A stretch of DNA of 32,653 bases from Candidatus Omnitrophota bacterium (lineage in GTDB: Bacteria > Omnitrophota > Gorgyraeia > Zapsychrales > Zapsychraceae), in NCBI GenBank assembly GCA_015233115.1, contig JADFYJ010000022.1, positions 1,796 through 34,448 of the forward strand. The letters run 5' to 3'. The stretch's first letter is position 1. The number at the start of each line of letters is the position of its first letter. Below the pieces are notes generated by a model, which ran no database searches, was not told where the DNA came from, and saw nothing but the letters and a program-made list of their open reading frames with translations. A program made the translations under genes and the position numbers. Shown here piece after piece: positions 1-8,010 of the stretch.

Positions 1-351
1 GGCCTGTTTGACCTGCTTAAAATATTTGACCGCGTCTAAGCCGCCTTCTGTCGTAATCTCTTCCCGCCGTTCAGGAACAAGTGTGGCTTGATCAGGTTTT
101 ATTTTGCAAGCAATATCCACAATTCCCGGATTCAAAGACATTTCCAAATTAAACATCGTAGTCACAGCTTTTCGGATCGCCAGCACATCCTTATCATGAA
201 TATGCCGTCTATCTTCGCGCAAATGAGCCACGATGCTATTGGCACCAGCTGCCTCACAGATCGCGACCGCTTTAACCGGATCAGGATCCAACTCGCGGCG
301 TGCCTGACGTAACGTCGCAATATGATCGATATTAACACCTAGCTTGGGCAT
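1..351 (-). CDS. pdxJ: Pyridoxine 5'-phosphate synthase, 5' part (C-terminus outside window)
   Basis: PdxJ condenses 1-deoxyxylulose 5-phosphate with 3-amino-2-oxopropyl phosphate to make pyridoxine 5'-phosphate, the last ring-forming step of DXP-dependent vitamin B6 synthesis in the cytosol. The 117 visible residues start [18 protein letters not shown] and continue with [21 protein letters not shown] and [14 protein letters not shown], which are the characteristic N-terminal PdxJ blocks (TIM barrel, phosphate and substrate loops). The usual length is about 240 residues, so roughly half lies beyond base 1. The ATG at 351-349 is preceded by GAGGATGATAT, a good ribosome-binding site that overlaps the end of the small upstream ORF. 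It is the last visible gene of the tilS-ftsH-folP-cdaA series. Family assignment is firm. Confidence 0.95.
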   Translation of the reverse strand, partial: MPKLGVNIDHIATLRQARRELDPDPVKAVAICEAAGANSIVAHLREDRRHIHDKDVLAIRKAVTTMFNLEMSLNPGIVDIACKIKPDQATLVPERREEITTEGGLDAVKYFKQVKQA

Positions 352-360
352 ATATCATCC

Positions 361-468
361 TCATTTTGCTATTTCTTTATAAACATAAATCCAGGTGATT
401 ATGGCCAAGATTAAGGCAACCACTTTAAGCCCCAAATTATGAAAAAGGAAAAATTTTATGCGTTTCAT
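361..468 (-). CDS. 35-residue single-helix protein, CdaR/YbbR N-terminal anchor-like
   Basis: A 35-residue ORF (MKRIKFFLFHNLGLKVVALI, then a hydrophobic stretch ending WIYVYKEIAK). It overlaps the cdaA stop codon as ATGA and ends 9 nt before pdxJ. In many bacteria the gene after cdaA is cdaR (YbbR), whose N-terminus has just this pattern: a basic start, NLGLK, one transmembrane helix ending in W-x-Y/V, then extracytoplasmic YbbR domains. Here the stop comes right after the helix, so all YbbR domains are missing. Position, overlap and sequence pattern support a real gene. The role, perhaps anchoring or modulating CdaA, is inferred. It could also be a remnant of a decayed cdaR. Confidence 0.7.
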   Translation of the reverse strand: MKRIKFFLFHNLGLKVVALILAIITWIYVYKEIAK

Positions 469-1241
469 TTTTTCTTCTTTTTATTATTTTCCACGACTAA
501 CAAACTTCTTAATAAATTCACCAAGCGGTCATGATTCACAATAGGAATAAAACGGCCATCTGAAGCAACAGAGATCTCGCCGGTTTCTTCCGATGCTATG
601 ATGACAATCGCGTCGGTTTGTTCCGTGATCCCCAAAGCGGCCCGATGACGTGTCCCCAGCATTTTGCTGAAATTTGGATTTTCCGTCAAAGGGAACAAAC
701 ACGAAGCCGCCATAATACGATTCCCCCGAATAATAACGCCGCCGTCATGCAAAGGCGTTTTCGGCATAAAAATATTTTGAATTAATGGCGCTGCCACCTT
801 GGCTTCAATATGAACCCCGCTCTCAATGTAGGTATTTAATTTGGATTCTCTTTCAATGGCAATTAAACAGCCAATTTTTTGCTTCGATAATTTATAAACT
901 GCGGTACTGATATTTTCAATGATCTGCATCACTTCCGCTTCTTCCAGCTCAAAATTAAACATATGATGCTGTCCCAAACGGGCTAATCCTTGACGGATCT
1001 CTTGTTGAAAGATCACGATGAAACCGATAATGGATATCCCAAAAATTCTAGTCAACAGCCAATTAAGAATATCCAATCCAATATACCGCGATATGATAAA
1101 AAGCAATAATACTACCAACAAACCCTTTAAAACCTGAAACGCCCGCGTTCCCTCAAAAAAGACCAGCATCCGGTAATAAATAAACCATAATATAAAAACT
1201 TCAATAATGAGTTTAGCCCAAACCACAATTGAAAAAGTCAT
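465..1241 (-). CDS. cdaA: Membrane diadenylate cyclase CdaA
   Basis: Makes cyclic di-AMP from two ATP. The 258 residues begin with hydrophobic segments (about residues 5-25 and 38-80 contain three helices), followed by a DisA_N catalytic domain. Key motifs are visible: HDGG at 165-168 (the DGA motif with a final Gly instead of Ala), GTRHRAA at 196-202, and SEETGEISVA near 217-226. Length is close to the family norm of about 270. It sits directly after folP and overlaps the small CdaR-like gene by ATGA, so the two are probably translationally coupled. The order tilS-ftsH-folP-cdaA is a familiar housekeeping arrangement. The Gly in the DGA motif is a mild deviation; the other catalytic motifs are intact, so activity is likely. 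Confidence 0.94.
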   Translation of the reverse strand: MTFSIVVWAKLIIEVFILWFIYYRMLVFFEGTRAFQVLKGLLVVLLLFIISRYIGLDILNWLLTRIFGISIIGFIVIFQQEIRQGLARLGQHHMFNFELEEAEVMQIIENISTAVYKLSKQKIGCLIAIERESKLNTYIESGVHIEAKVAAPLIQNIFMPKTPLHDGGVIIRGNRIMAASCLFPLTENPNFSKMLGTRHRAALGITEQTDAIVIIASEETGEISVASDGRFIPIVNHDRLVNLLRSLLVVENNKKKKK

Positions 1242-1261
1242 TAGTTAATCCTTTAATAGTA

Positions 1262-1368
1262 TGTAGTATGTGGCATGTCGTATGTAGTAAAAACAAAATA
1301 CAATAAAAAATCGCGCTTTTCAAACCAATCGCTTTGTCTTCACGACATACTACATGCCACATCCTACG
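1262..1368. repeat. Imperfect inverted repeat between cdaA and folP
   Basis: Left arm 1262-1288 and right arm 1341-1368 are near-complementary (about 25 bp, built around ATGTGGCATGT). They flank an AT-rich loop of about 52 bp. The right arm covers the last codons and stop of folP, so folP ends inside the repeat. Each arm is itself built from the short motif GTAGTATGT. It may fold in the folP-cdaA transcript. No U-tract follows, so it is not a classical terminator. Confidence 0.7.
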
Positions 1369-2218
1369 CACGTAAAATTTTATCAATAATCATAGCTGCT
1401 TCTTTATTTTCTTTGACATCATGGACCCGGACAATATTCGCCCCATTGATAATGCTGGCAGCGACTGAGGCGATAGTCCCGTTTAACCTGTTCCCCTCAT
1501 CCTGACCTAAAATCTGCCCGATGAACGATTTTCTCGACGTACCAATTAAAATCGGGCATTGCAATGTTTTTAATTCACTTAACCGCGCGATAATTTCACA
1601 ATTGTTTTCAACTGTTTTTCCAAATCCAATTCCCGGATCAACTATAATTTGTTCGCGAGTCAAACCTGCGTCTAAACACTCCTGAACTGATTTTCCCAAT
1701 TCACGAATAATCTCCGCCATAACATCACCGTTATACGCAATTTTTTTTTGCATAGTCCGGGGTGTTCCCCGCATATGCATTAAAACAATCGACGCCTGAT
1801 AACGAGAAATCATCCGCAATAAATTTTTGCTTAACCGTACTCCCTGTATATTATTAACAATAACCGCGCCAGCATCCAAAGCCATTTGCGCGACTTTAAG
1901 TTTGTACGTATCCACAGAAACAGGAACTGAAACTTTCTTTACTGCCCGTGTTATCGCTGGTATGACCCGCTCAATTTCTTCTTTTTCAGATAACCGCAAC
2001 GACCCCGGACGGGAGGATTCTCCCCCAATATCAATAATATCCGCGCCGTCTCTAACCTGCTGTAACACTTTTTTTACAACCGCATCAACCCGGCCCGCGC
2101 CTTTAATCCAACATCCATCCTGACTAAACGAATCCGGTGTCGCATTCACAATACCCATGATTAATGTGCGCATTCCCGTTGGAATCGTATATTGACCAGG
2201 CTGTAGATTTGAAACCAT
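1364..2218 (-). CDS. folP: Dihydropteroate synthase
   Basis: Joins 6-hydroxymethyl-dihydropterin diphosphate to p-aminobenzoate to give dihydropteroate in folate synthesis. The TIM-barrel signatures occur in order: GIVNATPDSFS near residue 22, DIGGESSRPG near 62-71 (usually GGESTRPG), VSVDTYK, NNIQG, VLMHMRGTP, VDPGIGFGKT, GTSRKSFIG and RVHDV near the C-terminus. At 284 residues it has the usual length. The ATG at 2218 has only a weak GGA upstream. It follows ftsH after a 224-bp gap and precedes cdaA by about 120 bp. Its last codons lie in an inverted repeat. Pterin, pABA and phosphate-binding motifs look intact. Confidence 0.96.
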   Translation of the reverse strand: MVSNLQPGQYTIPTGMRTLIMGIVNATPDSFSQDGCWIKGAGRVDAVVKKVLQQVRDGADIIDIGGESSRPGSLRLSEKEEIERVIPAITRAVKKVSVPVSVDTYKLKVAQMALDAGAVIVNNIQGVRLSKNLLRMISRYQASIVLMHMRGTPRTMQKKIAYNGDVMAEIIRELGKSVQECLDAGLTREQIIVDPGIGFGKTVENNCEIIARLSELKTLQCPILIGTSRKSFIGQILGQDEGNRLNGTIASVAASIINGANIVRVHDVKENKEAAMIIDKILRA

Positions 2219-2236
2219 TGTCGTCCAATTTGATTA

Positions 2237-2276
2237 AGTGACAAAGTAACCGAGTAACCGAGTAACAAAGTAAAAA
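2237..2276. repeat. Five tandem 8-bp units (AGTAACCG-like)
   Basis: Five consecutive 8-bp units: AGTGACAA, AGTAACCG, AGTAACCG, AGTAACAA, AGTAAAAA, just upstream of the folP start (minus strand). It is a short degenerate microsatellite. No function is evident; because it lies in the folP 5' region, copy-number change could affect expression (speculative). Confidence 0.65.
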
Positions 2277-2330
2277 CTAAACAAAAAAACAATCCCAAAT
2301 TTAATTTTAAACCGCACGCCCCATACAAAA

Positions 2331-2418
2331 GGTTAGCGTTTAAACTAAATCCCCGAGCGAGTTTCCTTGGCGCTTCGCCAAGGTTGTTTGAGCGAAGGAT
2401 TTAGTTTAAATGCAAACC
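2331..2418. repeat. Long two-level palindrome between ftsH and folP
   Basis: Outer arms 2331-2352 and 2397-2418 match as an inverted repeat at about 20 of 22 positions (core TTTAAACTAAATCC / GGATTTAGTTTAAA). Inside lies a perfect hairpin, CCTTGGCG at 2365-2372 and CGCCAAGG at 2376-2383, with loop CTT. The element starts 24 bp after the ftsH stop. It may shape the 3' end of the ftsH transcript or be a REP/MITE-like repeat. No strong U-tract follows on either strand, so a standard terminator is not supported. Confidence 0.75.
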
Positions 2419-2442
2419 GCCCAACCCGTGCGCTTGGTTCCT

Positions 2443-4383
2443 TTATAAGTTTTCTTCCACGTGTTCATGCTTCTTCACCTTAATCTCGCCCAGCCCTAAC
2501 ACTGTTTTAGCTGTATCAATATCCATGATTTCTTTTTCAATCAAATAATCCGCCATTCGTTTCAAGACGTCCATATGTTGACTCAATTTCTCTTTAGCTT
2601 GATCCTGCGCTGTTTGCACTAAATGCCGGACTTCCTCATCGATCAAAAGGGCAGTGGCATCACTATAATCACGCTCTTCCATCAGGTCTCGCCCTAAAAA
2701 ATGATGCTGACCGCGTTTGCCATAAGCTAATGTTCCCAGTTTCTCACTCATGCCATAAGAACAAATCATGTTGCGTGCCACAGCCGTTACCTTTTCCAGG
2801 TCATTGGACACTCCGGTTGAAGTGGTGCCAGTGCATAATTTTTCCGCCACCATTCCCCCAAGCAATACCACCATTTGTCCATAAAGTTCATTCTTATTCA
2901 TGTAATGTTTGTCTTCAGTCGGAGGTGTCAGCGTATAACCGCCAGCCATACCGCGCGGGATAACGGAAATTTTCGTAAACGTATCCACATCTTCCGTCAA
3001 ATATGATAAGAGAGCGTGTCCCGCTTCATGATAGGCAGTAATGCTTTTTTCTTTTTTAGAAATAGTCCGATTTTTCTTTTCCGGTCCCATGGTGACCCGT
3101 TCCACAGCGGCAAAAAGGTCTTCCATCGTTACTGCTGGTTTCCCTTTACGAGCCGCTAACAATGCCGCCTCGTTACAGACATTGGCCAGATCAGCTCCGG
3201 AAAAATAAACAGTTTGCTGAGCGATCTTACGTAAATCCACGCCCTCAGCCAATTTAATATTTTTAACATGGACTTTCAAAATACCTTCCCGTCCATTAAT
3301 ATCCGGAAGCCCTACAACAATCTGGCGGTCAAAACGTCCTGGACGTAATAAGGCCGGATCCAAAGTATCCGGACGGTTGGTTGCCGCGATCACAATCGCA
3401 CCTTCCTGTCCATTAAAACCATCCATCTCGACCAGCAAAGCATTCAATGTTTGTTCGCGTTCATCATTTCCGCCGCCGATACCGGCAAAACGCAAACGGC
3501 CGACCGCATCGATCTCATCAATGAAAATGATTGCGCCTTTACCAGACACCTTTGCCGCTTTACGGGCTTGTTCGAACAAATCCCGAACGCGGGACGCCCC
3601 AACTCCGACGAACATTTCCACAAAATCCGAGCCGCTTAATGAAAAAAACGGTACGCCAGCCTCACCCGCTACAGCTTTGGCTAACAACGTTTTTCCTGTA
3701 CCCGGATGCCCAACCAGTAAAACACCTTTAGGTATTTTTCCACCCAAAGTTTGAAATTTTTTAGGATCTTTTAAGAATTCAATGACTTCCTGCAATTCTT
3801 CCTTGGCCTCGTCGACACCTGCCACATCCGCAAATGTAATACTGCCGTCGCCTTTCCCCACTTTGGCCCGGGACTTCCCAAAATTCCAAATCTTATTCCC
3901 CATCTGTGAACCGCGGCGGGATAAAAACCAAAAAAATCCAATGATCAAGAGTAACGGAACAAAAGAAAAAAATGCCTGATGCCAAAATGTCTGCGGCGGA
4001 ACCACTTCAAAATTCGCCACATTTTCCCGGATCACATTAATGATATCTTTGTCATCTTGAGGAATGTATAAATGAAATTCATTCCCGTCTTTAAATTTAC
4101 CATCTAACCTTCGTTCTGCGCCTTCGGATAATTCAAGTTTAGCGATTTTTCCGGTCGTCTTATTATCTTTCACATAGGTATAAAACTCTGAATAGGTCAA
4201 ATCTTTCGGGGGAGCACTCAGTTTAGAGACCCCGCCGTTTTGGTTAATCAGAATTAGAAAAATAAACCCTAGCAAAACCCAAAAAAGCCAAGAGCCTGAA
4301 TTGTCATTCCGGTTCTTTCGTCCGTTTTTGTTGTTTAATTTTGGATTAGGTGGTACCTTTTTATTCAAATCTTGTTCTGCCAT
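2443..4383 (-). CDS. ftsH: ATP-dependent zinc metalloprotease FtsH
   Basis: Membrane AAA+ protease that degrades membrane and short-lived soluble proteins. The 646 residues show a transmembrane helix at about 31-47, an extracytoplasmic domain, and a second helix at about 138-155. The AAA module has Walker A GHPGTGKT at 225-232 (commonly GPPGTGKT, here His at position 2), Walker B IIFIDEID at 285-292, and the second region of homology [20 protein letters not shown] at 334-353. The M41 zinc site HEAGH is at 452-456. Length and order are canonical. It lies 95 bp downstream of tilS, a common pairing. The His in Walker A is conservative in position and does not touch the catalytic GKT, so activity is expected. 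Confidence 0.97.
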   Translation of the reverse strand: MAEQDLNKKVPPNPKLNNKNGRKNRNDNSGSWLFWVLLGFIFLILINQNGGVSKLSAPPKDLTYSEFYTYVKDNKTTGKIAKLELSEGAERRLDGKFKDGNEFHLYIPQDDKDIINVIRENVANFEVVPPQTFWHQAFFSFVPLLLIIGFFWFLSRRGSQMGNKIWNFGKSRAKVGKGDGSITFADVAGVDEAKEELQEVIEFLKDPKKFQTLGGKIPKGVLLVGHPGTGKTLLAKAVAGEAGVPFFSLSGSDFVEMFVGVGASRVRDLFEQARKAAKVSGKGAIIFIDEIDAVGRLRFAGIGGGNDEREQTLNALLVEMDGFNGQEGAIVIAATNRPDTLDPALLRPGRFDRQIVVGLPDINGREGILKVHVKNIKLAEGVDLRKIAQQTVYFSGADLANVCNEAALLAARKGKPAVTMEDLFAAVERVTMGPEKKNRTISKKEKSITAYHEAGHALLSYLTEDVDTFTKISVIPRGMAGGYTLTPPTEDKHYMNKNELYGQMVVLLGGMVAEKLCTGTTSTGVSNDLEKVTAVARNMICSYGMSEKLGTLAYGKRGQHHFLGRDLMEERDYSDATALLIDEEVRHLVQTAQDQAKEKLSQHMDVLKRMADYLIEKEIMDIDTAKTVLGLGEIKVKKHEHVEENL

Positions 4384-4478
4384 ATTCTCCCCTCATTTTA
4401 ATAAGTAAAAAGTAAAAGGCAAAAGACTAAAAACCTAGGTAATAAATAACCACAAGACTAGGCCTTTCCTGTGTTGCA

Positions 4479-5510
4479 TTATAACTTAAGAGATTTTTGA
4501 TGCAATACAATTTTCACGTCCGCGGCCATCATTTTAATAATTAGCTGTTGTGCAAATCTTTGCGCAACAATATTATGCGGAAGTTTTATTAAAGATTCAT
4601 CAGCCTGACCATGCTGTGCCCATTGAATCACCGCTTCAAGATGTTTAAATTCCAGAGAACGGGTGTCTCCTTTCAACTTATCATAGGCCAACCGGACCAT
4701 CATGCGCTGCAAAGCCGGGTGAAGGCGAAAAAAAGAGCGTATATTAAAGGAAACCCTGGAATCTGATATTTTTGCCAAACGGGCAAATTGCTTTTGAGCT
4801 TGTTGCGCAATATAGTCATAATCAGTGGTCAAAACTTGAGAAAAATTTATTAATACTGATGCAATATCCGGATTATACGTTTTCCGCAACAACGGCAATA
4901 ATTCAAGCCTGATCTTATTTCGAAAAAAATCAGTTTTAAAATTCGTAATATCTGTGCAAAAAGGGGTTTTATTATCCTTCAGATATTGTTCAATTTCCCT
5001 ACGTGAAACATTCAAAAGCGGACGGATGAACTGACAACCATAAATTTCTCTCTTGGGAAGTATCCCTCGGACCCCGGCAGAACCGCTACCGCGAATGATC
5101 CGCATTAAAACTGTTTCAGCTAAATCATCCTGATGATGCCCGAGGGCGATTGAGTCAGCTTTCTTTTGTTTATAAACCTGCCTGAAAAATTTAAACCTGG
5201 CTTCTCTCGCTGATTCTTCACTTATATTCCTGCTAATCGTTTTTCGCGTCCATTCTCCCACAGTCAAAGAAAGATTTAACGTTTGCGCCAGCTTTCGGAT
5301 AAATTTTTCATCCCGCTTACTTTCGCCGGCCATATGATGATTAAAATACATTAAATGAAGTTGAAAACCCAACAGATATTGGAATTTGTGCAAGACCAGG
5401 GTCAAAGCCACAGAATCGGCGCCGCCGGATATGCCGATTAAAACCACATCACCTTTTTTAATTAAACGGTGAGCTTGAATAAAATTTTTTACATGGATGT
5501 CGAACGACAT
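4479..5510 (-). CDS. tilS: tRNA(Ile)-lysidine synthetase
   Basis: Modifies C34 of tRNA-Ile(CAU) to lysidine so that it reads AUA. The PP-loop signature GISGGADS is at residues 26-33. Other TilS blocks follow: YFNHHMAGES, SREARFKFF-like (ESAREARFKFF), ALGHHQDDLAETVLMRIIRG, and IRPLLNVSRREIEQYL with the downstream FFRNKIR segment. At 343 residues it has the catalytic and middle domains, and its C-terminal part is short compared with long TilS proteins of about 430. The ATG at 5510 follows the stop of the SNase-like gene by 3 nt. It is upstream of ftsH in the classical order. Confidence 0.95.
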   Translation of the reverse strand: MSFDIHVKNFIQAHRLIKKGDVVLIGISGGADSVALTLVLHKFQYLLGFQLHLMYFNHHMAGESKRDEKFIRKLAQTLNLSLTVGEWTRKTISRNISEESAREARFKFFRQVYKQKKADSIALGHHQDDLAETVLMRIIRGSGSAGVRGILPKREIYGCQFIRPLLNVSRREIEQYLKDNKTPFCTDITNFKTDFFRNKIRLELLPLLRKTYNPDIASVLINFSQVLTTDYDYIAQQAQKQFARLAKISDSRVSFNIRSFFRLHPALQRMMVRLAYDKLKGDTRSLEFKHLEAVIQWAQHGQADESLIKLPHNIVAQRFAQQLIIKMMAADVKIVLHQKSLKL

Positions 5511-5513
5511 AGG

Positions 5514-6059
5514 CTATTCGCCTTGCAAGCCGCGCTGTTCGCGTCTGGCTTCTTGAAAAGCTTGACGTAATTTTAGCTCGTATTTTGTATTGGGGACACG
5601 GATTTGCATTTCGGCATACCCGTTTCTAAGTAGTTCCACATTAACAAAAATGTTATTTTTCAAAAGAAAAACATAACCTAATGTTATAAAATCATCATCC
5701 GTTTTTAACGCGTCCAATTCAATTCTCACATGCTGACCTTCGACCAACTGTTTTAAATATTCAAAACCTTGGGTCTCAACAGAAATAGTCGGACTGGCAG
5801 GTTCATCGACAATAAAACCATTAGAGTCTGTTTTAATTTCATTGGCCCGTCTTCGTAATACGCCTTGAGATTTAATTCCAATCAAACGGATTTTTTCTCC
5901 GTCAGCAAGTTTTAACACACTCATATTTATGACCCGTTCAACGACCACATCCTTGTATTTAAGTGAAGGGCCCAATATGGAATCTGCCTGCGCCTGCGGG
6001 ATTACCAAAAAATAAATGATGAATAAATAGTAAATAATTTTCAAAGTTTTATTTTTCAA
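5514..6059 (-). CDS. Secreted SNase-fold protein with degenerate active site
   Basis: A 181-residue protein with an N-terminal signal sequence (hydrophobic about 8-24, ending QAQA). The body follows the staphylococcal nuclease fold pattern: VVVERVINMSVLKLADGEK, IRLIGI, then GYVFLLKNNIFVNVELLRNG and an EARREQRGLQ end. In active enzymes the first block reads V-x-D-G-D-T and is followed by R-x-x-G-I-D-x-P-E. Here DGDT is NMSV, the ID-x-P-E block is IKSQG, and the second catalytic Arg (D-x-y-G-R) is absent from DDDFITLGY. The fold is therefore supported but nuclease activity is unlikely. The start shown is a TTG overlapping the upstream gene's end by 11 nt; no nearby ATG exists. tilS follows by 3 nt. 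Confidence 0.75.
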   Translation of the reverse strand: MKNKTLKIIYYLFIIYFLVIPQAQADSILGPSLKYKDVVVERVINMSVLKLADGEKIRLIGIKSQGVLRRRANEIKTDSNGFIVDEPASPTISVETQGFEYLKQLVEGQHVRIELDALKTDDDFITLGYVFLLKNNIFVNVELLRNGYAEMQIRVPNTKYELKLRQAFQEARREQRGLQGE

Positions 6060-6231
6060 AAATTTTGTCCGAAACCGTTCCCATCCGATTTAAACCGGAG
6101 GTTAAAGTTTCATTAACACTTTTTTTCATAACAGATTTATGAGGATTTAAAAAAATTATGATAACAGCCACTGCGATAGCAAAAACCAATAAATATTCCA
6201 CAGTACTTTGAGCAAGGTTATATTTTTTCAT
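6049..6231 (-). CDS. Small Flp/TadE-like pilin-type protein
   Basis: 60 residues: a short basic leader (MKKYNLA), then QSTVEYLLVFAIAVAVIIIF and a 30-residue polar tail. The QSTVEY motif followed by a long hydrophobic helix is typical of Flp-type class IV prepilins and TadE-like pseudopilins. The Glu five residues after the presumed cleavage site is kept. The residue before the site is Ala rather than the usual Gly. No Tad machinery is visible nearby, and the pseudopilin operon lies about 7.5 kb away. It may be processed by a prepilin peptidase encoded elsewhere. It overlaps the SNase-like gene start. Confidence 0.7.
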   Translation of the reverse strand: MKKYNLAQSTVEYLLVFAIAVAVIIIFLNPHKSVMKKSVNETLTSGLNRMGTVSDKIFEK

Positions 6232-6240
6232 AACTATTTT

Positions 6241-6441
6241 CTATTTCTTTTGATACGCCTGAACAAAATTTTGTACCGATCGATCATAAGTTTTTTCCGC
6301 GTCCGCAGGAAAAAAACATCCAGGAATCGCTCCCTTTGCCCGGTGATACCTGACGCATTCACAGCAAACCCCTTGTTTTTCACAACTCGTATACGTGCAA
6401 GTACAGCCTGGTAAATTTTTTTGTTTATTAGGACAATTCAT
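6241..6441 (-). CDS. Cysteine-rich small protein (DUF6485-like)
   Basis: 66 residues starting MNCPNKQKNLPGCTCTYTSC. Cysteines are arranged CPN-x6-CTC-x4-C-x4-GVCCEC, then RYHRAKGAIPGCFFP, suggesting metal binding (zinc or Fe-S). I recognise it as resembling the DUF6485 family of conserved small bacterial proteins of unknown function; this comes from memory and is not verified. The ATG at 6441 is preferred over an upstream TTG because GGGAG lies 6 nt before it. It ends 10 bp before the start of the pilin-like gene, which probably shares its transcript. Confidence 0.7.
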   Translation of the reverse strand: MNCPNKQKNLPGCTCTYTSCEKQGVCCECVRYHRAKGAIPGCFFPADAEKTYDRSVQNFVQAYQKK

Positions 6442-6551
6442 ATATATCACTCCCAAATCTTACCTTTTTCCAATATAATTAACCGTATATTAACATAATT
6501 TCATTTATCCGCGCCATTTTTTTAAATCACCCGCTTCAACAACAATGAATA

Positions 6552-7169
6552 TTATTTTAACAATGGTTTAATGTTCGTATACACTCTTTCCGCCATTAAT
6601 TTATATCCTTCATTATTCGGATGAATATCATCTTTCATATATTGTGGATTGGTCTGAATATCCTTTAAAATATCTCCAATATACAATACATGTTTTCGAC
6701 GTGCCAATTCACCAAAATCCTTAAAATATGTCGTCCCTTGCAATTCCCGGGGTTCAATAGTCACCAATACCGCTGTCGCGCCACAGCTTTGGACTTGATC
6801 AATCATCATTTCTAAATTTTTCAATGTTTCTTCTCTGAGTATATTATGATTTAGATCATTGATCCTATGAGTTATAATAACCATCTGCGGATTTTCTTGA
6901 AGGACATCCCGTTCTAGTCTTTTCAGTTCATCTCTGGTCGTATTAGCCTTGATACCAGCATTAATAACCGGTACTTTCACCATATGGCTCAACACCGCAG
7001 GATAATCATGCCCTTTGTCCGCCCCAACTCCCTGAGTAATACTTGCGCCGAAACAAACGATAGCGGCCCGTGGAGAATTCTGACTGGTAATAGAAGGTTT
7101 ACAGCTTGCAATCAAAAATATCAACGGAATAATTGTAAAACTTTTAATAAGTCCAAGGTGCTTATTCAT
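6552..7169 (-). CDS. SGNH/GDSL-family lipoprotein hydrolase
   Basis: 205 residues with a lipoprotein signal (lipobox LIASC, lipidated Cys23). The SGNH hydrolase blocks follow: FGASITQG with catalytic Ser43 (the GDS motif reads GAS), NAGIKANTT (block II Gly), THRINDLN with Asn104 (block III, usually GxND, here without the Gly), and DDIHPNNEGY, giving the Asp180/His183 dyad. It resembles TesA-like arylesterases/lysophospholipases or carbohydrate esterases, but the substrate cannot be told. It is probably anchored in a membrane facing the periplasm. It stands alone: no gene within 37 bp on either side reads clearly into it. Active-site residues Ser, Asn, Asp and His are all present. Confidence 0.85.
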   Translation of the reverse strand: MNKHLGLIKSFTIIPLIFLIASCKPSITSQNSPRAAIVCFGASITQGVGADKGHDYPAVLSHMVKVPVINAGIKANTTRDELKRLERDVLQENPQMVIITHRINDLNHNILREETLKNLEMMIDQVQSCGATAVLVTIEPRELQGTTYFKDFGELARRKHVLYIGDILKDIQTNPQYMKDDIHPNNEGYKLMAERVYTNIKPLLK

Positions 7170-7206
7170 GGAGGAAGTATAGCAAATAAATGATGATTTT
7201 CAAAAA

Positions 7207-7314
7207 TTAAAACATTTTTTTGAGAGCTTTAGCGTGCGGCTCAAGATAAACAACTCCCTCCAATAACCTAAATTCGTCATGAGTAACCAAAAATGAAAGA
7301 CCGCTTTGTTTCAT
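7207..7314 (-). CDS. Hypothetical 35-residue protein
   Basis: A short ORF (MKQSGLSFLVTHDEFRLLEG, then about 15 residues ending ALKKMF) with an AGGA ribosome-binding site 8 nt before the ATG. It starts about 106 bp after the stop of the 86-residue gene upstream on the same strand and ends 37 bp before the SGNH gene start. The composition is protein-like (charged, amphipathic, no low complexity). I recognise no family. It could be the decayed N-terminus of a longer gene. Confidence 0.4.
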   Translation of the reverse strand: MKQSGLSFLVTHDEFRLLEGVVYLEPHAKALKKMF

Positions 7315-7420
7315 AAGATTATCCTGAATTTTTTAAATTTCTTAAAAAGCAATATATTCCTCGCTCCATGAAAATCATTGCCGGACTAATTTAGTCATTA
7401 CCACGTTTATTACCCAGCTT

Positions 7421-7681
7421 TTATTCTTTGTTCACGTAATTTAAGATAGCCTCAATAGTTGCAGATCCATCGGTTTTTTCATGAAGCATTTGAAGTGTCA
7501 TATCTGCCATTTCCTTTGACGCCAGCCCCTTTTTCATTAATAAAATTCGTTGCAAAATTATTTCGATTTCATGCCAGTCGGAATCCTCAATAAAATTTGA
7601 TTGATTACTATGACAACGTGCATATGTATCAATATCCCCATTCCATTCAAAATATATTTTAAGGTTGCTTAATGTAATCAT
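7421..7681 (-). CDS. Hypothetical 86-residue protein
   Basis: An 86-residue acidic soluble protein beginning MITLSNLKIYFEWNGDIDTY, with a likely helical second half (EIEIILQRILLMKKGLASKE, MADMTLQMLHE). There is no signal peptide or membrane segment. The ATG at 7681 has a weak GAG 7 nt upstream. I do not recognise a family; the size and the Y-F-x-W-x-G-D start resemble small accessory proteins next to mobile or immunity loci, but nothing specific supports that. It lies between a tandem duplication and a 35-residue ORF. Confidence 0.55.
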   Translation of the reverse strand: MITLSNLKIYFEWNGDIDTYARCHSNQSNFIEDSDWHEIEIILQRILLMKKGLASKEMADMTLQMLHEKTDGSATIEAILNYVNKE

Positions 7682-7772
7682 TTAATGCTCGATAGGTTAT
7701 TTATTATATGACTATGTGATGATTACAAATTCCTGCTACCCCTTAACTTGACACAGGACATGATATTAAAAA

Positions 7773-8010
7773 TGGGCCATGCCCTGCTTCTTAGCTTTTG
7801 CTTGTCGCAGGACTAGCCGTTCGCTTCGCTCATGGCGTCGCAGGTTTGACTATTCTCGTCCTACGTTAAGTTTAAAATTGGCTTTTAAAAATGGGCCATG
7901 CCCTGCTTCTCAGCTTTCGCCCATCGCAGGACTAGCCGTTCGCTTCGCTCATGGCGTCGCAGGTTTGACTATTCTCGTCCTACGTTAAGTTTAAAATTGG
8001 CTTTTAAAAA
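7773..8010. repeat. Two tandem 119-bp copies abutting tRNA-Lys
   Basis: Copies at 7773-7891 and 7892-8010 differ at only five positions, all inside a 13-19 bp stretch near the start of the unit (around 7792-7804 and its counterpart). Each unit begins TGGGCCATGC, which is exactly the last 10 bases of the adjacent tRNA gene (read on the plus strand, 8011-8020), and ends GGCTTTTAAAAA. The tRNA therefore starts a third, truncated unit with the same spacing of 119 bp. The unit has internal dyads (GCCGTTCGCTTCGCTCATGGC; AGGAC/GTCCT). Together with 8084-8249, where I see no gene, this accounts for the whole 7682-8249 gap. ORFs in the repeat are not protein-like. Confidence 0.9.

Noticed and set aside
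2331..2418. Rho-independent terminator for ftsH
   Set aside because: The hairpin is strong, but no run of T follows on the minus strand, so I list it only as a palindrome.
7779..7988. Plus-strand ORF of 69 residues across the tandem repeats
   Set aside because: It is a translation of the 119-bp DNA duplication with no ribosome-binding site and no protein-like composition.
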